Part shown: positions 58,019 through 64,000 of the stretch, piece after piece | How the letters are laid out: each line of letters begins with the position of its first letter | Numbering within the stretch: the stretch's first letter is position 1 | Assembly (NCBI RefSeq): GCF_900302505.1 | Contig: NZ_OMOJ01000002.1 | Coordinates: 1 to 64,000 of the forward strand | Length of the DNA: 64,000 nucleotides | DNA from: Pseudoprimorskyibacter insulae | GTDB taxonomy: Bacteria; Pseudomonadota; Alphaproteobacteria; Rhodobacterales; Rhodobacteraceae | Reading direction: 5' to 3' | The notes under the pieces: model-generated | Seen by the model: only the letters and a program-made list of their open reading frames with translations | Databases searched by the model: none | Told to the model about the DNA's origin: nothing | Position numbers and translations under genes: made by a program

Positions 58019-58803
58019 CACTCTGCCATCCCTGCCGAGATGATCTGGCGGCGCGTTGGAACAACGGGCTCTGCATCGGCCTCCGCCTGTGCTTCGGCCT
58101 CTTCGACCGCTGCAACCTCGGCTTCACGCGCAGCGCGGATATCGGCGGACCGATCCGTCTCCGCGCGGTTTTCCTCGTTGAACAAGGCCGTCATCACCGC
58201 ATTGGCCACATCAACGGCCTGCTGCTGCGATTTGAATTCCCCCATCGGCGAGAACAGCGAACAGGCCTTATAGCCCCCAGTCATCTCGCGGACGTTGTGG
58301 ATGAATTCATACTCACCCGACGGGAAGCCGATCACCTCTTTCGCGGTGGCGGTCAGGCCCGACCAATCCTCGCCCTCAGCCGGAAGCAGCACGAGATTCA
58401 TGAACCACGGGCTGATCAACACACCGAGCGGGCGACCTTCGTGCATACGCCAACCCGTGGCCTGCACGTGCAGCACTTTGTTGACCATGGGCACATCGCG
58501 CATTTTGGCGTGCCAGACTTCGGTGAAATCCGATACCAGCGCCTTGGTCTTTTCGTTCAAAAACGCCGCTTCGCGCAGCAGGTCCGAACCGGGATCTTCC
58601 AGCACCATGAACTGCTCTTTCGGGGCTGAACAATTCGGGCAGGACCAATCATGCGGCAGCTCAATGAACGGCGTACCTTCAAGGATTGAGCGCGTGTCGT
58701 CCCCTTCCGCCGGATCGTAGGGCGTCCAGCATATCTTACACTCCATGATCGCCATCGGGCTGATGCGGTCATTCGCGCCAAGGTAAGAGCCTTCGAAGCT
58801 CAT
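58018..58803 (-). CDS. hupJ: Rubredoxin-HupJ fusion (HupIJ, HybE-like hydrogenase chaperone)
   Basis: A 261-residue protein. Residues about 20-70 are a rubredoxin, with C22/C25 (ECKICWTPYDP) and C55/C58 (SCPNCSAPKEQF), corresponding to HupI. Residues about 75-215 match HupJ/HybE, a chaperone for the hydrogenase small subunit. The last 45 residues are rich in Ala and Glu. HupI and HupJ are separate in R. capsulatus and R. leguminosarum, so this is a fusion. The ATG overlaps the hupH stop (ATGA). The HupI part supports hydrogenase assembly in air. Confidence 0.9.
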   Translation of the reverse strand: MSFEGSYLGANDRISPMAIMECKICWTPYDPAEGDDTRSILEGTPFIELPHDWSCPNCSAPKEQFMVLEDPGSDLLREAAFLNEKTKALVSDFTEVWHAKMRDVPMVNKVLHVQATGWRMHEGRPLGVLISPWFMNLVLLPAEGEDWSGLTATAKEVIGFPSGEYEFIHNVREMTGGYKACSLFSPMGEFKSQQQAVDVANAVMTALFNEENRAETDRSADIRAAREAEVAAVEEAEAQAEADAEPVVPTRRQIISAGMAE

Positions 58804-59639
58804 CGGATCGCCTCCAACACTTCGAGGATGCGGCCCGCGCTGTCGCTTAGGTCTTCGTCGGCGGCAATCACCACCTCGGGGAAATCGGTGATTTCGAACG
58901 TATCAAGGATCAGCGTGTCCATCGAGTTGAAGAACTGCACGCGCCAGACATGCGCCTGCCCTGTCGCCGTCACACGGCAGTTTCCATAGCCGCGCGACAG
59001 AATATCGACCGAGCCTTTGCCCATCGCCTCATCCAGCCAGACCAGATCTTCTTCGGTGTGGGGCAGCAGGCTCAGGTTGATGACATGGACCTCATCGCCG
59101 TCTTTGTAGTTCCGCGAACGGTCCATCAGCTCAACCGCGATAGACGGCGCATTCAGCACACCGATTTTCTTGGGCGTCAGTGGGCCAGCGGCGGGTTGAC
59201 GGGCTTGGAACGCACGTTCCGCGGCCATCTCGGGCATTTTGCCGACTTCGACGGCATCCAGCCCCGCGCCTTTCAGCACCCAAACCCCGGCAAACACACT
59301 TTCTTGCGCTGCAACCGCAGGCACGCCGTGCATCTTTACCGAGACTTCACCCTCGCCCATCGTTTCGGCGATCAAGTCGCGGTTCGGCTTGTCCAGCTTG
59401 CTCAGATCAAAGCGCACGTTGTCGCCCGTTTTGGCCGCATGGGCCGCCGCATCGGCGATGTCCTTCAGCAGGTTCATCGCGGGGCTGAGCGCCTCAGTCA
59501 CCTCAACGTATGGGACATGCGCCGAATACGCGCGCATATTCTGCGGCATTTGCAGATACTCCAGTTCGCTGCCGTCTTCTTCGGGCGGTTGCGAACCGGG
59601 GCCATAGCCCATCGGGGGCATGTGGAAATTGCCAACCAT
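58800..59639 (-). CDS. hupH: Hydrogenase expression/formation protein HupH (HyaF-like)
   Basis: A 279-residue accessory protein of the HupH/HyaF family. Family features include LLPHTEEDLVWLDEAMGKGSV and RGYGNCRVTATG, then WRVQFFNSMDTLILDTFEI towards the C-terminus. It is linked to maturation of the small-subunit iron-sulfur clusters, especially in air-exposed cells. It follows hupG by 18 bp and overlaps hupIJ by four bases. Confidence 0.9.
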   Translation of the reverse strand: MVGNFHMPPMGYGPGSQPPEEDGSELEYLQMPQNMRAYSAHVPYVEVTEALSPAMNLLKDIADAAAHAAKTGDNVRFDLSKLDKPNRDLIAETMGEGEVSVKMHGVPAVAAQESVFAGVWVLKGAGLDAVEVGKMPEMAAERAFQARQPAAGPLTPKKIGVLNAPSIAVELMDRSRNYKDGDEVHVINLSLLPHTEEDLVWLDEAMGKGSVDILSRGYGNCRVTATGQAHVWRVQFFNSMDTLILDTFEITDFPEVVIAADEDLSDSAGRILEVLEAIR

Positions 59640-59657
59640 CGTGTCTCTCCTTCGGGC

Positions 59658-60041
59658 TTATTCGGCGGCGACGGGCGTCGCCAGGATTTGTTGAATGCGG
59701 GCCATGTAGTCATCCCAATCCCGCACCTTGGGGATACCGCCGATCATCTGCCCTTCGCGGTAGAAGATCAGGCTGGGGGTTTTCAGAACGCGGGTGTCTT
59801 CACGCAGCCATGTTTCGATGGCATCGCCCACGACAGCACAGTCGAACTGGCCCTGAAAGGCGATGCGCAGTTCAGGCAGGATCACAGCCACATCGGCACT
59901 TTCCAGATTACGGTTGAAATCACCGGGCACGAACAGCGCGTGGTTTCCGGGGCGCGATGTGAACTCGGTCAGATCGTTTTCGTTATCAAGAACCGGCCAG
60001 CCGAATTCGGTGGTCAAACGGTCAATCAAGGGGTGAGACAT
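59658..60041 (-). CDS. hupG: Hydrogenase accessory protein HupG (HyaE-like)
   Basis: A 127-residue thioredoxin-fold protein of the HyaE family. The fold is recognisable, but the CxxC pair is missing and only one Cys is present (QFDCAVV), so it is a binding protein rather than an oxidoreductase. HyaE/HupG proteins bind the Tat signal or small-subunit precursor as a proofreading chaperone. GAGGAACA precedes the ATG. It lies between hupF and hupH in the standard order. Confidence 0.88.
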   Translation of the reverse strand: MSHPLIDRLTTEFGWPVLDNENDLTEFTSRPGNHALFVPGDFNRNLESADVAVILPELRIAFQGQFDCAVVGDAIETWLREDTRVLKTPSLIFYREGQMIGGIPKVRDWDDYMARIQQILATPVAAE

Positions 60042-60050
60042 TGTTCCTCC

Positions 60051-60371
60051 TCAGGCCTTTGTCTGGCCGTTGTCCAAAGCAGCTTGCAGGTGGGGCGGCA
60101 GTTGCGGGCCGCGCGCTTCGAGATCGGCAAAAGCGTCGCCCAGATCGCCACCGTTCATAAGCGAGCGCAGCCCGTCCAAGGCGTTGCCGATCTTCTGCGC
60201 CTGATCTTCGGTGATGACTTCGCGGGCGGTGCCAAGAAAGGTCAGCACCCAGTCACCCACCGGCACAGGGCCGGTCAGCGACAGGTCGATCAACTCGACG
60301 GTCCGGCCATCGCTGGCCTTAGCCGCCAACCCATCGACCGACTGGATTTGCATGGGCACACCAACGCACAT
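60051..60371 (-). CDS. hupF: Hydrogenase assembly chaperone HupF (HypC family)
   Basis: A 106-residue HypC paralog starting MCVGVPMQI with the conserved Cys2. HupF proteins protect the large subunit precursor during assembly in the presence of oxygen. A C-terminal helical extension (about residues 75-106) is longer than in HypC, as is typical. The frame is open upstream to 60422 within hupD; the ATG at 60371, one base after the hupD stop, gives the family start. Confidence 0.92.
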   Translation of the reverse strand: MCVGVPMQIQSVDGLAAKASDGRTVELIDLSLTGPVPVGDWVLTFLGTAREVITEDQAQKIGNALDGLRSLMNGGDLGDAFADLEARGPQLPPHLQAALDNGQTKA

Positions 60372-60372
60372 C

Positions 60373-60981
60373 TCAGCCGGCCTTCGGGAAGAAACGGTCA
60401 TCGCCTGTCCGACAGGCGTCATCGGCGCTGGGGCGGCCGCCTTCGTAGGCGTCCAACGTCAGCGAGGCGTCGGGCATCTGGCTGGTGTCGCCCTTGCCAG
60501 CGGTCGCGGTGATCCCCCAGCTTTCCAGCTTTTCCAGTGCGATCTGAATGGACGGATCAATCTGGGCGGCCACGATATCGCGCAGGCTGCCGCCGTAATC
60601 CTCAAGCTCTTCTGGTTGGCAGCCGATCAGCAGCAGCGTTTCGGGGCAGTAACCCATCAGTTGCGCGGTGGCGATGACGTCCTGAAACCCGGTCTGGTGC
60701 AGGCTCATTTTCTTGGCGCCCATGAAACGCGGCACCTCGTCATTCTCGACGATTTTCAGCGTTCCGGGCTCCAACCCGTAATCGACCGCATCAAAGACGA
60801 CCAGAATGTCTGCGGCCTCAAGAAACGGCAGCAAGTAAAGCCCCTGCGTACCACCATCGAGCAATTGCACATTCGGACCAAAGGCATGGGTTTCGGCCAA
60901 GCGTTCGACGCAACGAACCCCAAAGCCCTCATCGGCCCAAAGCACGTTTCCGATGCCAAGGATCAGCACATTGGCTGTCAT
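60373..60981 (-). CDS. hupD: Hydrogenase maturation endopeptidase HupD
   Basis: A 202-residue nickel-dependent protease that removes the C-terminal extension of HupL once the metal site is filled. E18 in WADEGFGVR, the Asp in FDAVDYG and the His in SLHQTGF form the nickel-sensing site. GGGAGGAGAGAT precedes the ATG strongly. It starts a new transcription segment after the terminator that follows hupC. Confidence 0.95.
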   Translation of the reverse strand: MTANVLILGIGNVLWADEGFGVRCVERLAETHAFGPNVQLLDGGTQGLYLLPFLEAADILVVFDAVDYGLEPGTLKIVENDEVPRFMGAKKMSLHQTGFQDVIATAQLMGYCPETLLLIGCQPEELEDYGGSLRDIVAAQIDPSIQIALEKLESWGITATAGKGDTSQMPDASLTLDAYEGGRPSADDACRTGDDRFFPKAG

Positions 60982-61208
60982 ATCTCTCCTCCCACGGTTT
61001 GGCTGGTTGCCAGCTTACCGGTTTTGTTCTGTTCTGAGATCTTACCTGCGCAATGCACCAAGGATACAAAAAGGCACTTTCGGAAGTTAGGATTTAATAA
61101 AACGTATTCTCAGTGGCTTAGCGAAACTTCGGCAAACATCACATACAGAAAACTGGAAAGTTACTTTTCATTCATCCATGATTTTGAAACACGACCGACC
61201 AAATCAAA

Positions 61209-61231
61209 AAGGCGGACCGTTGGCCCGCCTT
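61209..61231 (-). terminator. Rho-independent terminator after hupC
   Basis: On the minus strand AAGGCGG, a 9-base loop region, then CCGCCTT followed by TTTGATTT, 32 bases after the hupC stop. The 281-bp gap beyond, up to hupD, is AT-rich (60982-61208) and should carry a separate promoter, although no clear -35/-10 pair could be assigned. Confidence 0.75.
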
Positions 61232-61262
61232 CCTGTGCTGCTCGATTCTGGTAGGTCCGTAA

Positions 61263-62006
61263 TCAATCGGGCCGGTCGTCCTTGAAGGTCCGGTGCCCCG
61301 AAATCATCGTCGACACGATGGACTGGCGCGACATGATATCTTCGCGGATGGCCACGTAGATGTGCACGATCATAAAGATGATGATCCACCACATGCCCAG
61401 GTGATGATACGTGTGAACGTAGTGAGAGTTCTCGCCAAAGATCGTCAGAACCCAGCCAAACAGGCTATGCAACAGGCTGTCCTGCCCAAGTCCTTCCGAA
61501 TACAGCGCAAGGCCCGTGAAGATCATGAAGGTCACGCCAAGCGTGATGAAGCAGAACATCGCCATCTGAGCCAGCGGGTTATGCCCCACGTATTTCTTCG
61601 GCTCTTTCTCGATGAAAAGATACCAGCGCACTTCGAAGAACAACTCGCGCCAGAAGTGGCCGCTCCAGAACGGAATAAAGAACAACTGACGGGCGTGGTG
61701 GTTGCCGAAGATGGCCCAGTAGATGCGGCCCAGAAAGCCGACGGCCAGAATCCAGCCCGCCGCGAAATGGGCAAAGCGGATATATCCGAACACGAACTGG
61801 TGGGTGGCTTCCCCGATCTGCATAGACGGCAGCGGAGAGCCGATGAAATAGCCGGTGACACACAGGACAAGGATCGCCAAAGCGTTGATCCAATGCCAGA
61901 TGCGCACCGGGGCCTCATAGACGTAGACGCTGGTCTGGCGGCTGACGCTCGCCAGATCTGTTGCGTCGGCGTCATGCAGGCCAGCGGTGTTTTCCGTGGC
62001 TGACAT
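61263..62006 (-). CDS. hupC: Hydrogenase cytochrome b subunit HupC
   Basis: A 247-residue di-haem membrane cytochrome b with four hydrophobic segments (for example WHWINALAILVLCVTGYFIG). Conserved His residues, in RIWHW, FAHFAAGW and YHHLGMWW, should bind the haems. It anchors the HupSL dimer to the membrane and passes electrons from hydrogen to quinone. GAGGGTCGTC precedes the ATG. Preceded by a small membrane-protein gene, 10 bp away. Confidence 0.94.
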   Translation of the reverse strand: MSATENTAGLHDADATDLASVSRQTSVYVYEAPVRIWHWINALAILVLCVTGYFIGSPLPSMQIGEATHQFVFGYIRFAHFAAGWILAVGFLGRIYWAIFGNHHARQLFFIPFWSGHFWRELFFEVRWYLFIEKEPKKYVGHNPLAQMAMFCFITLGVTFMIFTGLALYSEGLGQDSLLHSLFGWVLTIFGENSHYVHTYHHLGMWWIIIFMIVHIYVAIREDIMSRQSIVSTMISGHRTFKDDRPD

Positions 62007-62016
62007 GACGACCCTC

Positions 62017-62217
62017 TTACGCTTTGGCCCGGCGCGCTTTCAGCGCGTCACGAACATAGCCCACACCGATCGAGGCCAGCGCCCCAAGGGCGGCGACCAC
62101 CAGAAGGTGATCGGCCTGAATAAGCCAATGCGAGGCCCCATGCACAACGGCGGCATCATGGCCGGTATGGGCAAAAGCCGCGCCCGGCATCAGGGCAAGA
62201 AGAAGTGCTTTTTTCAT
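62017..62217 (-). CDS. 66-residue HupE-like membrane protein
   Basis: MKKALLLALMPGAAFA is a signal peptide, likely cleaved before HTGHD. The mature part has WLIQADHLLVVAALGALAS, one hydrophobic helix opening with the DHLL pattern of HupE/UreJ nickel permeases (which have about six helices). GGGAGGA lies six bases before the ATG. It sits between hupL and hupC with 10- and 14-bp gaps, so it is made with the structural subunits. It may be a remnant of HupE or a small subunit-associated protein. Resemblance to HupE is partial and rests on this short motif. Confidence 0.8.
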   Translation of the reverse strand: MKKALLLALMPGAAFAHTGHDAAVVHGASHWLIQADHLLVVAALGALASIGVGYVRDALKARRAKA

Positions 62218-62231
62218 TCTGGTGTCCTCCC

Positions 62232-64000
62232 TTAACGCACTTTGACGGTGGTCAGCTCTTCGCCATCCGGCGACATGACGTGGGTCGAGCAAGCCAAGCA
62301 CGGGTCGAAGCTGTGCAAGGTCCGCAGAATTTCCACGGGCTCCTCGGGGCGCTCCATCTTGGTGTCCATCAAGCTGGCCTCGAACGCGCCGATATTGCCG
62401 GCGGTGTCGCGGGGCGAGCCGTTCCACGTGGTAGGAACCACGCACTGATAGTTCTCGATCCGGCCATCCTTGATCTTGATCCAGTGGCCCAAGGCGCCAC
62501 GCGGCGCTTCTGTCATGCCCACGCCCTTTGCCTCTTTCGGCCAAGTGCTGGGATCCCACTTTTCGACGTTCGCGGTGCTTTCGTCGCCGTTCTTGATGTT
62601 CTGCACCAGCTTATCAAAGAAGTGCTTCTGCAAACGGCCACAGTATTCAGACTCAAGCGCGCGGGCGGCGGTGCGGCCCAGCGTCGAGAAGACAGCCGAC
62701 AGCGGCAGGTTCATATCGCGCAGCAGGCCGTCGACCTGATCCTTGATATCTTCGTGACCCTTGGCATAGCCCACGACGTAACGGGCCAGCGGGCCCACTT
62801 CCATCGCGTGACCTTTCCAGCGCGGAGCCTTGATCCACGAGTACTTGCCGGCTTCATCCAGCTCTTGGATGTTGGTCTTGGTGCCCTTGGCGTTCGGCCC
62901 AAGCTCATACTTCGGCTCAGTGACGCCATCCCACGGGTGCAGACCTTTGCCCGCCTCGCCATAGCTGTACCAGCTGTGGTCAACGAACTCCTGCACCTGT
63001 TCAGGATCACGCGGATCAACGTCGTGCACCTCGTTGAGGTTGCCGTTGATGATCGCGCCGCGCGGCAGGTGAAGCTGCTCGGGCGAAAAGTCGTTCGGGT
63101 TCTCGGGGATATCGCCATAGGCCAAACACGCCTGAGACGACAAACCGCCACCATAGAGCCAGTTCTTGTAGAACCCGCCAATGGCCTTCACGTCGGGAAT
63201 GTAGACGTTCTTGTTGAACTCGATGCACTTGTCGATGATCGACGACACAAGGTTCAGGCGCTCCATGTTGATCGCGCCAACGGCCCCGGTGCTATGCACG
63301 TTGATCGGGCAAGGCACGCCGCCCACCAGCCAATTCGGGTGCGGGTTCTTACCACCGAAGATGGTGTGAACCTTGACGATCTCTTTCTGAAGATCCAGCG
63401 CTTCAAGGTAGTGGGTGGTCGCCATCAGGTCTGCCTCGGGCGGCAGCAGATAGGCAGGGTTGTCCCAGTAGCCGTTCTTGAACAGGCCAAGCTGACCCGA
63501 TTCCACGAACTTCTTCAGGCGGTTCTGCACATCGCGGAAATAGCCCGGCGACGACAGCGGGTGCGACGGGCTAACAGCCTGTTGCAGTTCCGAGGTGGCC
63601 TTGGGATCGGCGCGCAGCGCGTTGACCGGGTTCACCCAATCCAGCGCGTGCAGGTGGTAGAAGTGCACAACGTGGTCATGGATTTGCAGGTTCAACTGCA
63701 TCATGTTGCGGATCGAGTTCGCGTTGTCGGGAATGGTGATCCCCAGCGCGTCTTCCACCGCACGCACCGAGGTCAGCGCGTGGGTGCCGGTGCACACACC
63801 GCAAATCCGTTCGGTAAAGGCCCAAGCGTCACGCGGATCGCGGCCCTTCAGGATCACTTCCAACCCGCGCCACATGGTGCCGGTCGAAACTGCGTTGCGG
63901 ATGATGTTGTTCTCATCCACGTTCACTTCGCAGCGCATGTGGCCTTCGATACGGGTCACCGGGTCAACAACGATACGCTGGCCCGAGTTGTCGAGGTTAA
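62232..64000 (-). CDS. hupL: Uptake [NiFe] hydrogenase large subunit HupL (partial, 5' end beyond window)
   Basis: At least 589 codons; the frame is still open at the right edge (…[20 protein letters not shown]), so only the first few residues are missing. The nickel-iron ligands are complete: [11 protein letters not shown] near the N-terminus and DPCLACSTH near the C-terminus. Sixteen residues beyond that His (starting VMSPDGE) are the extension HupD removes after nickel insertion. It oxidises hydrogen with the small subunit HupS, which should lie to the right of the window. First visible gene of the hup cluster. Confidence 0.97.
   Translation of the reverse strand, partial: NLDNSGQRIVVDPVTRIEGHMRCEVNVDENNIIRNAVSTGTMWRGLEVILKGRDPRDAWAFTERICGVCTGTHALTSVRAVEDALGITIPDNANSIRNMMQLNLQIHDHVVHFYHLHALDWVNPVNALRADPKATSELQQAVSPSHPLSSPGYFRDVQNRLKKFVESGQLGLFKNGYWDNPAYLLPPEADLMATTHYLEALDLQKEIVKVHTIFGGKNPHPNWLVGGVPCPINVHSTGAVGAINMERLNLVSSIIDKCIEFNKNVYIPDVKAIGGFYKNWLYGGGLSSQACLAYGDIPENPNDFSPEQLHLPRGAIINGNLNEVHDVDPRDPEQVQEFVDHSWYSYGEAGKGLHPWDGVTEPKYELGPNAKGTKTNIQELDEAGKYSWIKAPRWKGHAMEVGPLARYVVGYAKGHEDIKDQVDGLLRDMNLPLSAVFSTLGRTAARALESEYCGRLQKHFFDKLVQNIKNGDESTANVEKWDPSTWPKEAKGVGMTEAPRGALGHWIKIKDGRIENYQCVVPTTWNGSPRDTAGNIGAFEASLMDTKMERPEEPVEILRTLHSFDPCLACSTHVMSPDGEELTTVKVR

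Noticed and set aside
58950-60512. 520-codon frame opposite hupD-hupH
   Set aside because: Covers several well-supported accessory genes on the other strand; no recognisable family.

Overview
The window looks like chromosomal DNA of an alphaproteobacterium of the family Rhodobacteraceae, most likely the Roseobacter group. The DNA is GC-rich. The hup/hyp order matches that described for Rhodobacter capsulatus. Heat-shock promoters fit the alphaproteobacterial sigma-32 consensus. The glycosyltransferase, NodH-like sulfotransferase, malic enzyme-phosphotransacetylase and intergenic double-hairpin repeats are typical of this group. No tRNA, rRNA, CRISPR array, transposase or prophage gene was seen.

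Layout. (1) 1-6.9 kb: a putrescine module, potFGHI plus a C-terminally truncated FAD oxidoreductase on the minus strand, with a class III diamine-type aminotransferase divergent. (2) 7-11.7 kb: a GST-like gene, then an aryl-CoA module: one 898-residue protein that fuses a flavin monooxygenase to a benzoate-type CoA ligase, a divergent hot-dog thioesterase and an IclR regulator. (3) 11.7-16.7 kb: two broken genes, a secreted phytase-like/esterase-like protein split by one in-frame TAG, and mutS frameshifted by an exact 19-bp tandem duplication. (4) 16.9-34 kb: housekeeping genes (maeB-pta type malic enzyme, PfkB kinase, argG, ilvA, two SDRs, an Hpt protein and a response regulator-PP2C phosphatase, hslO, two Nudix hydrolases, cca, an ABC exporter, an RNA m5U methyltransferase, an L,D-transpeptidase lipoprotein, a VOC protein). 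(5) 34.2-39.6 kb: an ExoY-type sugar transferase, an 867-bp region without genes, then rnd-lptC-lptA-lptB-hpf-ptsN without the rpoN usually found between lptB and hpf. (6) 39.6-48.5 kb: surface glycan genes (two-domain sulfotransferase, three glycosyltransferases, galU, cysQ, a KpsM-like ABC permease, an SH3 protein). (7) 48.5-51.8 kb: dnaKJ behind a consensus sigma-32 promoter. (8) 51.9-64 kb: a [NiFe] uptake hydrogenase cluster read right to left: hupL (cut by the window edge), a 66-residue HupE-like membrane protein, hupC, terminator, hupD-F-G-H-IJ-K, hypA-B, hupR, hypC-D-E.

How the parts work together. The pot genes import putrescine and the aminotransferase and oxidoreductase would oxidise it. 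The hup genes encode a membrane-bound hydrogenase that passes electrons through cytochrome b HupC to quinone; hyp and hup accessory genes build the NiFe(CN)2CO centre and HupR controls expression. The sulfotransferase and CysQ could form a sulfation unit in which CysQ removes the PAP by-product.

Most notable observations: the mutS duplication, which is exactly reversible; the monooxygenase-CoA ligase fusion; a HupR that lacks both the GAFTGA loop and the Walker B acidic pair; a HupI-HupJ fusion; and a three-copy two-hairpin repeat always placed just after the stop codon of a gene.
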